Origin: Fibrobacter sp. UBA4297
Lineage (GTDB): Bacteria > Fibrobacterota > Fibrobacteria > Fibrobacterales > Fibrobacteraceae
Assembly (NCBI RefSeq): GCF_002394865.1
Contig: NZ_DGUZ01000017.1
Span: forward strand, 62,001-126,000
Length of the DNA: 64,000 nt
Direction: 5' to 3'
Position 1 is the stretch's first letter. Each line of letters starts with the position of its first letter. Shown one piece after another: positions 8,062 through 16,968 of this stretch. A program made the position numbers and the translations under genes. The notes beneath the pieces were generated by a model. It made no database searches, had not been told where the DNA came from, and was given only the letters and a program-made list of their open reading frames with translations.

Positions 8062-9252
8062 ATGAGTAAAAGAATTTTATCATGCGTTTTATTGTCTGCG
8101 GGTGTTGCTTTTGCTGAGGCTCAGCCTAAATTTGACCTTTCGGGAATGGTGATGGTGCATGCCTATGCCGACTGGAATACTGATGAAACGAAGGTGACGC
8201 ATCGTTTTGAATCCATGCTTGATTTAGATTTTGACTTTCACTACAATGAACGTTGGTCGGCGTGGCTTGAACTCGAAGCGATGGGGATGGCGATGAATGG
8301 AATGGAGGGTATGGAAGGTATGGAGGGAATGGACATGGGCGATGGTTCGACCATGGATCCGGTCAACCCTGCGGTTATTTTTAACGGAGCGTATATTCAA
8401 TACACTCGTTCGGAACGCACTTTCTTTCGCGTTGGTGACTTGAAATTTTTTGAAGGTATTTTCAAGAATTATTATGATTTCGGAGATCCGCGCGATGACG
8501 CTGCAGGCATTTCGCAAAAGACGATTCGCGGTTTAGAATTCCAGTGGAACGGATTGCAATTTGATATAGGTTTTGGCACTGCGGGCAATGACCAAAGTTG
8601 CCACTACCATTTCATGTTTGGCGAGTACATGGGAATGGATTGTCTGGAAGGTTATACGTATGAAGTTCATGCGGCGTATGACCTAGAAATTGCAAATCAA
8701 GTTTTTCGACCTTATGTTGATTACAAAAGCTATCAGCGTAAAGATTACAATGAACTTTATGCAGGCTTGGATGTATCGCTATCTTTGGGAAACTTTGCTT
8801 TCCACGGGTTGTACGGATTTCATTCGGTATTCCTCGCAAGTGACGATGCTGTCTCGAATCATGTTTTGCTTGCAGAACCGTCGTTCGAAATTTCGAGATT
8901 CTGCATTATCGGTTCATTATTTTATGCGTTTGTTGATGATCCGGTACGCACTAGCCTTGAAATAACGAGCCGACCGGAATACTTTTTTGCGGCCATCGAG
9001 CCGAGCGTTGCTTTGAATGAATATTGGACGATTGGTGTTCCGCTAGAATTACATACAAATACATTAGATAAAAAAGACGACTTGAGCTCGGTACGTGTTG
9101 GCGGACGATTCTACTTTAATGTGCCTGATTTCAAAATTGATATCATCTCGATGGTGCTTGTCGATATCCCGTATGGCGATGATTGGCCGTCCGAAGGGAA
9201 TAAGAATGATCCTTCCTTTATTTTTGGTGTAGAAGCGATGTTTGACTTCTAG
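8062..9252 (+). CDS. outer-membrane beta-barrel (porin-like) protein with Met-rich insert
   Basis: 396 residues from the second ATG, chosen because it gives a compact signal peptide (cut near AFA at 18) and lies just past a terminator-like hairpin; an in-frame ATG at 8047 sits inside that hairpin. The mature part alternates polar and aromatic residues in strand pairs with acidic loops and ends in Phe (EAMFDF), typical of outer-membrane barrels. Residues about 74-98 are methionine-rich (GMEGMEGMEGMD), a copper-binding style. Its place between a His-rich lipoprotein and a small secreted protein suggests an envelope cassette; transport substrate unknown. Confidence 0.75.
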   Translation: MSKRILSCVLLSAGVAFAEAQPKFDLSGMVMVHAYADWNTDETKVTHRFESMLDLDFDFHYNERWSAWLELEAMGMAMNGMEGMEGMEGMDMGDGSTMDPVNPAVIFNGAYIQYTRSERTFFRVGDLKFFEGIFKNYYDFGDPRDDAAGISQKTIRGLEFQWNGLQFDIGFGTAGNDQSCHYHFMFGEYMGMDCLEGYTYEVHAAYDLEIANQVFRPYVDYKSYQRKDYNELYAGLDVSLSLGNFAFHGLYGFHSVFLASDDAVSNHVLLAEPSFEISRFCIIGSLFYAFVDDPVRTSLEITSRPEYFFAAIEPSVALNEYWTIGVPLELHTNTLDKKDDLSSVRVGGRFYFNVPDFKIDIISMVLVDIPYGDDWPSEGNKNDPSFIFGVEAMFDF

Positions 9253-9260
9253 GAGTTCAT

Positions 9261-9605
9261 ATGAAAAAGATTGTATTACTTTGTATTTTGCTGAGTTCCC
9301 TTGCGATGGCTCGTTTTGATTGCTGTGCCCGCAAACGCGCGACTATTAAAAAACAAGAAACTTCGTTGAGTTTTTCAGTGGGCGTGGTTCGTGATGAAGA
9401 TGAGTCCCTGCTGAAGAAGGCTTCATCTTCGCTTGCCAAGGAATCTATCACGTTACAGATAAAAAAGTGGGATACTCAGGAGCATGCCAACGAGGCGCTT
9501 GCCAAAGGCTTTGTCGATGGCTTGTATATCGATAGCCTTTGGTTTAACTCGGATTCAGATAAGAAAGAAGTTCTCTTGAGGCTGAAAAAAGAAATAGGAA
9601 AGTAA
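9261..9605 (+). CDS. small secreted protein, unknown
   Basis: 114 residues with a signal peptide (hydrophobic core 4-15, likely cut after AMA at 17). The mature chain begins RFDCC and is otherwise lysine- and glutamate-rich, probably a small alpha/beta domain. It follows the barrel gene by 8 bp with GGAG before the ATG, so it belongs to the 6618-9605 cassette. No family recognised; a periplasmic accessory role is only an inference from position. Confidence 0.7.
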   Translation: MKKIVLLCILLSSLAMARFDCCARKRATIKKQETSLSFSVGVVRDEDESLLKKASSSLAKESITLQIKKWDTQEHANEALAKGFVDGLYIDSLWFNSDSDKKEVLLRLKKEIGK

Positions 9606-9651
9606 AATCGGCTGTCGCGCGGTCTTTGATTTTTTCTATCTTTGCCAAGCT

Positions 9652-11067
9652 ATGGTTGATGCTATTTTAAATAGGTTCTATAAACCTTCGAAATTCAAGA
9701 AGAACGGGGACGTGAAGGATGTGCTCGTGGTGGCACTCCCGATGCTTCTGTCGATGTCGTTTGATACGTTCATGACGTTCATCGACCGTTTGTTCCTCTC
9801 GAAGCTTGGCCCTGCCGAAATGAATGCGGCGCTTGGGGCGGGGGCGGTGCAGCTTGCACTCACGATGTTTTTTACGGGCGCGATTAGCTATACGACGGCA
9901 ATGGTGGCTCAGCGCTTGGGTGGTAAAAAACGCTGGGATTGCGCCCGCGTGTTCATGCAATCGGTGTACTTGTCGCTGATTTCTGTGCCGCTTTTGTACC
10001 TCACGATTCCGCTGGGGCATTTTGCGTTTGGACTGGAGCATTTGCCGGCCGACCAGCTCGAATACCAGAAGACGTATTTCAATATTTTGATGTTTGGCGG
10101 CGTGATCAATTTGTTGCGTAATGCCGCTCCGTGTTTCTTTAGCGGTATCGGCGAAACCAAGGTCGTGATGAAGGCGGCTTTCGCTGGCATGATTGTGAAC
10201 GTGGCCTGCAACTTTGTATTGATTTATGGCTACGGTCCGATTCCCGCGATGGGCGTTGCGGGCGCTGCTTATGGCACGCTTATTGGCAATGTGGTTTCTA
10301 CGGTGATTCTGTTTGCGAAGTTCTTTAGCAATAGTTGCCATCGTCGGTTCCGCACGCGTTTTGCGTTCGCGTTTAGCTGGCCTTTGACCCGTGAACTTTT
10401 GCAAAAAGGAATCCCGTCTGGCGTCGAGATGTTCTTGAATATGGCGGCGTTCCAGTCGTTGATTTTGATGTTCCATGCGCTTGGGCCTGAGGCGGCGACT
10501 GCTTCTTCGATTATGTTTAACTGGGACTTGGTGGCGTATGTGCCGCTGATGGGGCTGGAGGTCGCGTCGACGAGCCTGGTGGGGCGCTATGTGGGCGCCA
10601 AGAATGCTGCTGCGGCAACGCGTTCGACTTATTCCGGGCTTAAGCTCGGCTGGGGCTATTCCCTGGTAATGGGGATTTTCTTCATCTTCTTGCCGGGAGT
10701 GCTGACGGATATTTTCAAGCCGGATGTTGCCGAGGCGACGGAAAGCGCGCTTGCGATTTTTAATGCGGCTCGCCCGATGAGCATGTTCATGCTTCGGATT
10801 GCGACGTTCTACATTTTTGTTGAAGTCTTGCTCGTGATTTATGCGGGTGCGCTTCGCGGTGCGGGCGATACGGTCTGGGTGATGTTCGCATGCGGTATCA
10901 TGAACTGGTTCGTGGCGATTGCCTTGTACATCGTGGCTTACGTTTTCCACCTGCCGGCCCATTACGCTTGGATTGTCGTGGTTGCCGTTTATAGCACGGC
11001 TCCGCTGATTTTCTGGCGTCGCTGGAAGAGCGGAAAATGGCGCAGACACGTGATGAACGCTAAATAA
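9652..11067 (+). CDS. MATE-family efflux transporter
   Basis: 471 residues with about 12 hydrophobic segments in two repeated halves, the MATE (NorM/DinF-like) layout. Conserved blocks include PMLLSMSFDTFMTFIDRLFLS near residue 30 in the first half and GLEVASTSLVGRYVGA near 300 in the second. MATE proteins export cationic drugs and metabolites in exchange for sodium or protons. TATCTT (9637-9642) lies nine bases before the ATG and no ribosome site is present, so the mRNA looks leaderless. A strong terminator follows at 11127. Confidence 0.92.
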   Translation: MVDAILNRFYKPSKFKKNGDVKDVLVVALPMLLSMSFDTFMTFIDRLFLSKLGPAEMNAALGAGAVQLALTMFFTGAISYTTAMVAQRLGGKKRWDCARVFMQSVYLSLISVPLLYLTIPLGHFAFGLEHLPADQLEYQKTYFNILMFGGVINLLRNAAPCFFSGIGETKVVMKAAFAGMIVNVACNFVLIYGYGPIPAMGVAGAAYGTLIGNVVSTVILFAKFFSNSCHRRFRTRFAFAFSWPLTRELLQKGIPSGVEMFLNMAAFQSLILMFHALGPEAATASSIMFNWDLVAYVPLMGLEVASTSLVGRYVGAKNAAAATRSTYSGLKLGWGYSLVMGIFFIFLPGVLTDIFKPDVAEATESALAIFNAARPMSMFMLRIATFYIFVEVLLVIYAGALRGAGDTVWVMFACGIMNWFVAIALYIVAYVFHLPAHYAWIVVVAVYSTAPLIFWRRWKSGKWRRHVMNAK

Positions 11068-11126
11068 AGCTCGAAAATCGTAGATTCGGGGGCTTTTTTA
11101 CAACTTTTAACTAGGCTTATCGAGGT

Positions 11127-11161
11127 GCCGTAGGTATATTTATACTGCCTGCGGCTTTTTT
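11127..11161 (+). terminator. terminator after the MATE gene
   Basis: GCCGTAGG (11127-11134) pairs with CCTGCGGC (11048+100 = 11148-11155) with one G-U pair, followed by six T. The loop contains TATATTTATA, which could double as a -10 region for the GH16 gene. Confidence 0.7.
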
Positions 11162-11224
11162 GTTTTGCTTTTTGGTGGTGGCAAATTTTTTAGCAGAAGT
11201 CGTGGGAGAGGATTGGAATTGGAT

Positions 11225-12604
11225 ATGAAAAAAAATCACGTCATTGCGGGCTTCGTTGCGCTCGCCTCTATCGCTTTTGCTGCCCCGCCGTCTAACTTTA
11301 GCGGCTGGAATCTCGTTTTTGAAGATAACTTTGACGGCACTTCGCTTGACACGAAAAAGTGGAATTCGACGTACAACTGGGGCCCGACGCATAACCATCG
11401 CGCCTACTGCGCTAAAGAAAACGTGATTGTATCCGATGGTACCCTCAAGCTTAAGGGCGAAAAGAAAACACACCCGGATGCCAAGGGCAGAACGGCGAAG
11501 TTCAACAACAAGGAAATCCCGGTCGATTACACTTCGGGTGCAATTGACACGAAGGGAAAATTTGAGGTCAAGTACGGCTATATCGAAGGCCGATTCAAGG
11601 CACCCTCACAAAAGGGAACCTGGCCTGCATTTTGGACTTTGCAAGACGGCTGGCCTCCAGAAATTGACATTTTGGAAATCCCCGCATCGCGCAAGCAGCA
11701 TCATTACTATCTGCATTACACCGACCCGAGTTGGTACAGCAGTCATGGTTCGGCGTGGGATCATGAAGCCTCTTTTGGCGGTCATAAGGACGACAATGTG
11801 GACCGCTCGGCGGATTTCCACACGTATGCGGTGGAATGGGACGAGTCAACGCTTAGCTTTTATTTTGACGACAAGAAGTTTGCAAGTTACAACCGCCCGA
11901 CCGAAATCAAGCAACTTTCGGCGCAGTACATTATCGTGAATTTGGCGATTGGTGGCTGGGCGGGCGACGATATCGAAATCACCTCGGACAAGCCTGCGTA
12001 TTTTGAGGCGGACTGGGTGCGTGTATGGCAAGCGAAACCTGCAAAGCCGGATACTGTGCGCTTCATGTCCATGAATTTTGGCACGTGCATGACAAGGACC
12101 GCCGAGAACAAGCTTGCGCTAGGCGACTGTAGTGGCGATAACGCGATTGCGACGATGACACCGCTTTCATCGACGACTTACCGCATCAACTTTGGCGATA
12201 TCTCGCTTGATACGCCGAATGAATCAACTGAGGCTGGCATAACGATGAGCCTTTACAAGTGGAACGGCGGCGCTCACCAGAAAGTGGCTATGGAAAAGCA
12301 ATCCGGCTATGAGGGCTCCGTGGTGCGCATGAAAATGCAACACAGCAATATGTATCTGCGAGCAACGACGGATGGCGAACGCGTGGTGCAGAGCTGGGCT
12401 GATGACTGGGAATGGAACCAGATGTGGCGCTTGCTCAAGTCAGGTGATGAAATCCCGACGAAGGACCCGTCTGTTGGAATCCACGAGACTGCGCGGACGA
12501 TTGCCCCTGCTTATGGCGCAAAAGTTTTCCGCAAGAACGGGATGCTTTACGTGCAGTTCGGCGAATCCCGCACCTATGATTTCAAGGGCCGTATCATTAA
12601 ATGA
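11225..12604 (+). CDS. secreted GH16 beta-glucanase (laminarinase-like)
   Basis: 459 residues from the ATG at 11225, which gives a clean signal peptide (MKKNHV, cut after FAA near 20); the longer ORF start has no support. The GH16 domain spans about 25-260 and carries the catalytic ExDxxE motif: Glu146, Asp148, Glu151 in PPEIDILEIP, preceded by GTWPAFWTL. The ExDxxE bulge form is typical of laminarinase-type enzymes cutting beta-1,3 or mixed-linked glucans. Residues about 265-415 form a second domain with a trefoil-like W-NQMWRL end, perhaps carbohydrate-binding. The C-terminus resembles a short secretion/sorting tail (YDFKGRIIK). Confidence 0.9.
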   Translation: MKKNHVIAGFVALASIAFAAPPSNFSGWNLVFEDNFDGTSLDTKKWNSTYNWGPTHNHRAYCAKENVIVSDGTLKLKGEKKTHPDAKGRTAKFNNKEIPVDYTSGAIDTKGKFEVKYGYIEGRFKAPSQKGTWPAFWTLQDGWPPEIDILEIPASRKQHHYYLHYTDPSWYSSHGSAWDHEASFGGHKDDNVDRSADFHTYAVEWDESTLSFYFDDKKFASYNRPTEIKQLSAQYIIVNLAIGGWAGDDIEITSDKPAYFEADWVRVWQAKPAKPDTVRFMSMNFGTCMTRTAENKLALGDCSGDNAIATMTPLSSTTYRINFGDISLDTPNESTEAGITMSLYKWNGGAHQKVAMEKQSGYEGSVVRMKMQHSNMYLRATTDGERVVQSWADDWEWNQMWRLLKSGDEIPTKDPSVGIHETARTIAPAYGAKVFRKNGMLYVQFGESRTYDFKGRIIK

Positions 12605-12606
12605 TT

Positions 12607-12640
12607 GTCATGCCCGCCTCCGAGCGGGCATCTCCATCTT
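12607..12640. repeat. short palindromic repeat, family A
   Basis: GCCCGC and GCGGGC flank a short loop. An inverted copy of the whole 33-34 bp element lies at 62906-62938, and a rearranged relative at 37742-37788. Confidence 0.7.
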
Positions 12641-12648
12641 GTAAGAAA

Positions 12649-13419
12649 TTACTCTTTCCTCTTGTATCCGCTGAGCCCGAGTAGAATTAGGGCCGGCGTA
12701 TAGAAATACCATACAAAGTTGTTGGCGACTGTGGCCACGATTTCTTGAACGCTGTGGTCATCGCCGGTTGCAAGCGAAATGCCTACGCATGCATCGCAGC
12801 AGAAAAACAGAATCATGCCGCGCTTGATGTTGCGCGCGTTTTTAGCTGGGAAGTAGCCTTTCTTCGGAACTTTGCAGGCGACAACGAGCGAGCAGATGAG
12901 AAACGCAGCGTAAGTCGCGATAATCGGGACGGTCGGCCCTTCGAAAATGCGGAACAGATGGAGCGCATTCGTGATGAACATGACGGCAAATGGGATAATC
13001 AGAATCCACGGAGAGCTGTTGTCTGTATCGCTTGTGCGCGTGTGACGGTAAATGAAAAGTGCCTGCACAACCATAAAGAAGCAAATGCCAAGCAACGTGT
13101 AATCGCTGCGGTGCTCCAGAACGTGTGCGTAGTTGTGCATGATTTTCAAGCAGAAATCCGCGCACAAAGCCATAGCGAAACCCGCCTGCAAAAAGTTGCG
13201 GTCGCGCTTGCAAAGACAATTCTCGCCGATGAAAAATACGACAATTGTCATGATGGCGGTAACAGCGAACTTGGCTATGTTCTGGTAGTTGCTGCTTTCG
13301 ACGAGACACTGCTCGACAGCACCACAGTTGTAAAATACAAGCCAGTCCCTCACGAAGAATGTAATCATGAGAATTCCGACGATAATAATAAGCGAAGTTA
13401 TGAGATTTTTCTTGTTCAT
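12649..13419 (-). CDS. YhhN-like eight-helix membrane protein
   Basis: 256 residues beginning MNKKNL; the start is set by TATATT (13427-13432) exactly seven bases upstream and the absence of a ribosome site. About eight hydrophobic segments cover the chain. The paired Asp-containing helices and the final WYFYTPALILLGLSG segment resemble the YhhN/TMEM86 family, whose characterised members are lysoplasmalogenases. That assignment rests on general pattern only. Two short cytosolic lysine-rich loops are visible, including CKVPKKGYFP. It is followed closely on the same strand order by nothing; its neighbour DUF1653 lies upstream. Confidence 0.6.
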   Translation of the reverse strand: MNKKNLITSLIIIVGILMITFFVRDWLVFYNCGAVEQCLVESSNYQNIAKFAVTAIMTIVVFFIGENCLCKRDRNFLQAGFAMALCADFCLKIMHNYAHVLEHRSDYTLLGICFFMVVQALFIYRHTRTSDTDNSSPWILIIPFAVMFITNALHLFRIFEGPTVPIIATYAAFLICSLVVACKVPKKGYFPAKNARNIKRGMILFFCCDACVGISLATGDDHSVQEIVATVANNFVWYFYTPALILLGLSGYKRKE

Positions 13420-13439
13420 AACGTATAATATAATCAATT

Positions 13440-13679
13440 TTATCCTAACTCTACTTCATCAAAACGGTATTTCTGCTTTGCATCTGGGTGTTTTTCGTGA
13501 TCGACTTCGCTTAAGAACATGGATTTCTCGCGAAGCCAAACTGTATTATTGCCGTAAAGTGCGCGGTAGATGACGTATTCTTCGTCGGTTTCGGAATGTT
13601 TCGCTACACCTTCGACAATGTAGTAGCGGTTTTTGAAGTGCCTGTAAATGCCGTGAATTTTAAGTTCTCTATTTTCCAT
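13440..13679 (-). CDS. DUF1653 domain protein
   Basis: 79 residues covering one DUF1653 domain: [16 protein letters not shown] at the start, the [18 protein letters not shown] core, then LREKSMF. This is the whole family signature (Y-HFKG, HSET, YRALYG). The family is small, soluble and without a proven function. AGGA nine bases before the ATG supports the start. It sits 20 bp upstream of the YhhN-like gene on the same strand, though that gene seems to have its own promoter inside the gap. Confidence 0.85.
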   Translation of the reverse strand: MENRELKIHGIYRHFKNRYYIVEGVAKHSETDEEYVIYRALYGNNTVWLREKSMFLSEVDHEKHPDAKQKYRFDEVELG

Positions 13680-13860
13680 AAAAAATTTCCTGAATTTTTT
13701 AGATTAATGTTTTTTAAGTTTTTGTAATTTGTTACAATTTTTGAAACCTCTTTTACATCGTACGTAATGTTTTGAAATGCAAAAAAATATTTGTTTTGCA
13801 ATTTACCTTATTTCGTGGGAATTCGCAAGAGCTTTTGTTATATTTTGACACATAAAAACC

Positions 13861-13874
13861 GCAAGAATTCTTGC
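13861..13874. promoter_or_regulatory. 14-bp perfect palindrome before the RelA/SpoT-like gene
   Basis: GCAAGAATTCTTGC, immediately upstream of the GGGAGG ribosome site. It could be an operator for a dimeric repressor or a small hairpin in the leader. A TTATATT promoter element lies about 25 bp upstream. Confidence 0.4.
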
Positions 13875-13888
13875 TCGGGAGGCGTAAG

Positions 13889-14875
13889 ATGATTTCTTTG
13901 AACGACTATTTGTTTTCTGGAAACACGGTGTTGAAAATTTTGCACCAATATTCAAATGATCTCAGAAACAGTGCTAAGGAAACACATAATGGCATCGATC
14001 TTGCGCATTCGAATTTTTTAATTCAGATTATTGAATTACTGGAACACAACGACTTCTTGACTTCGCAATCTCAACGAATAAAAGAATTCTACAAGTACAT
14101 GACGAGGGAATATCCCTTCTTGGCGTTTACGTTCAAAGGGCGCATCAAGTCTCTGATTCGCGCCGAAGAAAAATTTAATGGGTATATCCTTGAATTTGTT
14201 TATAACTATTACAAGAAGAATGGGGTGTTCCCATCTGAAGCCGAAATAAAAAGCACGCTGAATTTTCGCGACTTGATTGCTTATCGTATTGTCATTTCGA
14301 TGCCATCTTGCCATATCAAAAAAGGCGAGGAACGGAGTGAAATTGAACGGAAGTATCTTTACGAAATTGCGAACGTCATGCCTGAATTTTTGGAGGAACG
14401 AGGTTTTACTCCAGAAATTTCAAGACATAAGGATGGCGGACATTGCGACTTGCTAAAAGATGCTGTTCAGCCGTATTACCATGACTCGGTGGCGACTCCG
14501 CGAAGCTCCGGGTACCAATCGTTGCACATAACGATGTATGATAATCTTGCCCGTTGCTATACGGAAGTACAACTTAGAACAAAAGATATGGATGACTTTG
14601 CCGAAATCGGTGATGCAAACCACTTCGGGTATGAAAAGACTCAAGAAACGCGTCGTTCCAAACATGACCAAATTCCAAGCGGCGAGTGCGTTTACTTTGA
14701 TGATGCTTATGAGCGCCTGACAAAATTGCAGGAACTTGAGTTATCGAAACTTGATGTGAACATGTTCAAGGCCATCAACAATCAATTGATCAACGATGGT
14801 TGCGGACTTTTCAGAGGACGCCAAATTTTGCCGTTCGAACACCTGTCAAGATTCCAAAACGACTTGATAGATTAG
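13889..14875 (+). CDS. RelA/SpoT-domain (p)ppGpp synthetase-like protein
   Basis: 328 residues from the ATG after GGGAGGCGTAAG. Synthetase motifs are in order: GRIKS (84-88), FRDLIAYRI (126-134), the ATP/GTP-binding loop PRSSGYQSLH (204-213) and EVQLRTKDM (226-234) followed by the DANHFGYEK helix (242-250). There is no HD hydrolase, TGS or ACT domain, so it is a small alarmone synthetase rather than a long Rel. It stands alone, without an obvious antitoxin neighbour. Its helical 70-residue N-terminal extension is unusual. Alarmone or toxic pyrophosphokinase activity (toxSAS type) are both possible. Confidence 0.85.
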   Translation: MISLNDYLFSGNTVLKILHQYSNDLRNSAKETHNGIDLAHSNFLIQIIELLEHNDFLTSQSQRIKEFYKYMTREYPFLAFTFKGRIKSLIRAEEKFNGYILEFVYNYYKKNGVFPSEAEIKSTLNFRDLIAYRIVISMPSCHIKKGEERSEIERKYLYEIANVMPEFLEERGFTPEISRHKDGGHCDLLKDAVQPYYHDSVATPRSSGYQSLHITMYDNLARCYTEVQLRTKDMDDFAEIGDANHFGYEKTQETRRSKHDQIPSGECVYFDDAYERLTKLQELELSKLDVNMFKAINNQLINDGCGLFRGRQILPFEHLSRFQNDLID

Positions 14876-14921
14876 CGTTCTGGTATGATAGGCTTTCATT
14901 AGTTGTTGCTATAGATAAATT

Positions 14922-16856
14922 CTACTTCACTGTTATTTTTTGCATTTGCGTTCCGCTTGCAGTTTCTATGCGCACAATGAAATTGCCTCTGCCGAGTACT
15001 TCGCTTGCAATGCGGATGTTTCCGCGGGCGATGGCGTGCATTCGCAGTACGCTTTGCCCGAGACTGTTGAACACGTTTATACGGCGCACTTTCCCTGAAC
15101 CGTTGTCGATAAACCAGTTGCCGTTTTCATGGTGCAGCAGGTTCCCTGTGAGAGCGCTTCTCGTGGGGGCTATGGCGTCGATTTGTTTTGGCGTAGTTGT
15201 AGTGAGTAGCACCGCGGTGATGGATTTGGCGGGGAGCGTCATCTTGAATCTGTTTATGCTGTAGCCCGTCGCAGTGGTCGTTCCGCCCTGCGCATTTGCT
15301 TCAACTGCGTTCTCTTTCAAAGCGTTGCTTGTGTGCGAAACGAACGTTTCGCCTTGGAGATTTTGCAAGGTGAGTGTTTTGACTGTTCCGTCGGAGGTAA
15401 AGTTCGCAAGATTGAGGTCTATATCTTGTGCGTCTTTTTCGGCTCGGTTTACAAAAATCACTGTGAGCGAATCGCCCTTGTTGCTGATAGAACTGTAGGC
15501 GGATACCAGCGAATCATTACTTGATGTAGATTGCACTCGGTTTGGATGGCCGTAGCGACTGAAAAGGTGCACCGTTTCGTACATGCCGTCGCCCCAGGTC
15601 CACGGGGTGAAAATCTCCACACCGTTATCTTGCATGGTGCCAAGGAATGACGCGTAAATGAGTGCTGTCACCATGGGATCGTTGTCGAGGATGCTTGTTT
15701 CGGTAATGCCGAGTGTGATGCCGTGATCCTTGCCGAAGTATTTTTCGAGCCACTGGTTGATGCGCACGAAAATGTACTCCTTGGTGATTTTATTGTCCCA
15801 GTTGCCACCGACCATCTTTATGCCGTTTGCGCCGGGATAGTTATAGGTTGTATCAAACATGACTCGATGCCAGTTCACGCGTGATTCGTAATCTTTTTCT
15901 GTCGGGTACCAGTGAATGTCGAAAACATCGAGTAGGCGAACACCAGATTTTTTCTGTTCTTCGGCAACTTTCATGATAAAGTATTCTAGCCAGCAGTAGT
16001 TGCGGTCTTCGCCTTTAGGGCGATCTTCCTTGTTGTACGAAGATACGGAACACCATTGCCATTCATTTGCGGCAACAGGGCCGGTGAGCTTGATGTCTTT
16101 CCACTGGGCGCGCGCCTTCTTGGCAACGTCAATGTAACGCTCAACGAGAAAGTCTCCCGTGACGGGCAAATCCAGGTCGGAATGTGTACCGCGCCAAATT
16201 TCCATCTCGTTGTCCATGCTCCAATACTTGAAACGGCTCATATCAAACTTGAGTTCGTCTTTCCAATGCGGGATAATGGCTACCGTAGAATCGGCCGGCC
16301 ATTCCATGTTGTAAAGCGATGGGTCGCCCGCTTTGATGAGCGTCTTGCCGTCTTCTGAGACTTCGCCGCCGCCCGCAAGGTCGAACGTTTGCGTTGCGTA
16401 CGTGCCGTGTTCTTGTTTCCAGTTCCAGTCGGGAAAGTTGTAGTCAGTGCTGCTAGCTGCATAGCCTGTGAGCTGGAAGGCGTACATGGCGTCAACACCC
16501 GGCATTTTGTCGAGTACCTTTTGTGCGGTAATCGCCCAATCGTGCGAGTACACGTTGTTATACCAGTCGGGGTGAACTGTCATTTTGTGACGCCAATTGT
16601 AGCGCGTGGCATTGTTGCCGTTGTTCGCTCGCAACATGTGGATGCCCGCATCGAGCATCTGGTTGATGAAGGCAGACTCTTCTTCGGTGACCTCAGCATC
16701 GCCATCGCTGATTTTATCGATGTTTCGCCCGTAAAGGTACGGCGAAATTTTCTTGATGCCCGCGTTCGCATCAACGGTAATGTCGATGGCCAATGTGGGG
16801 GAGACAGCAAATAGCGTGCCGAATGCAGCCACTGTGAAAAAATTTGAATATCCCAT
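14922..16856 (-). CDS. secreted GH44 endoglucanase with type IX-style C-terminal tail
   Basis: 644 residues from the ATG (an in-frame TTG lies two codons earlier), with AAAGG upstream. Signal peptide cut after TLA near residue 23. The catalytic domain is GH44: acid/base Glu217 in the WSMDNEMEIWRGTH motif, the LLDVFDIHWYP strand, and nucleophile Glu386 in GITETS. GH44 enzymes hydrolyse cellulose, xyloglucan and related beta-1,4-glucans. The beta-sandwich domain follows to about 545. The last 60 residues (INVFNSLGQSV, then GNFIVRIETASG, ending KITVK) match Por secretion/type IX sorting tails, so it is probably exported and surface-bound. Confidence 0.9.
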   Translation of the reverse strand: MGYSNFFTVAAFGTLFAVSPTLAIDITVDANAGIKKISPYLYGRNIDKISDGDAEVTEEESAFINQMLDAGIHMLRANNGNNATRYNWRHKMTVHPDWYNNVYSHDWAITAQKVLDKMPGVDAMYAFQLTGYAASSTDYNFPDWNWKQEHGTYATQTFDLAGGGEVSEDGKTLIKAGDPSLYNMEWPADSTVAIIPHWKDELKFDMSRFKYWSMDNEMEIWRGTHSDLDLPVTGDFLVERYIDVAKKARAQWKDIKLTGPVAANEWQWCSVSSYNKEDRPKGEDRNYCWLEYFIMKVAEEQKKSGVRLLDVFDIHWYPTEKDYESRVNWHRVMFDTTYNYPGANGIKMVGGNWDNKITKEYIFVRINQWLEKYFGKDHGITLGITETSILDNDPMVTALIYASFLGTMQDNGVEIFTPWTWGDGMYETVHLFSRYGHPNRVQSTSSNDSLVSAYSSISNKGDSLTVIFVNRAEKDAQDIDLNLANFTSDGTVKTLTLQNLQGETFVSHTSNALKENAVEANAQGGTTTATGYSINRFKMTLPAKSITAVLLTTTTPKQIDAIAPTRSALTGNLLHHENGNWFIDNGSGKVRRINVFNSLGQSVLRMHAIARGNIRIASEVLGRGNFIVRIETASGTQMQKITVK

Positions 16857-16940
16857 AAACAACGCCTTTTAAATGGTCCCTGTGGAACGGTTTTCCTGTA
16901 AATATATACTCAAAATATAGTTTGGCAAAAATTAAATAAA

Positions 16941-16968
16941 CGCCTGTGGACATTTGTGACTACAGGCG
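16941..16968 (-). terminator. terminator after the DoxX-like gene
   Basis: CGCCTGT (16941-16947) pairs with ACAGGCG (16962-16968). Read on the minus strand it is followed by TTTATTTAATTTTT. The stop codon of the DoxX-like gene lies inside the hairpin. Confidence 0.7.

Noticed and set aside
9667..11049. Long ORF antisense to the MATE gene
   Set aside because: Shadow frame of a clear MATE transporter; very rich in Arg, His and Gln, no start signals.
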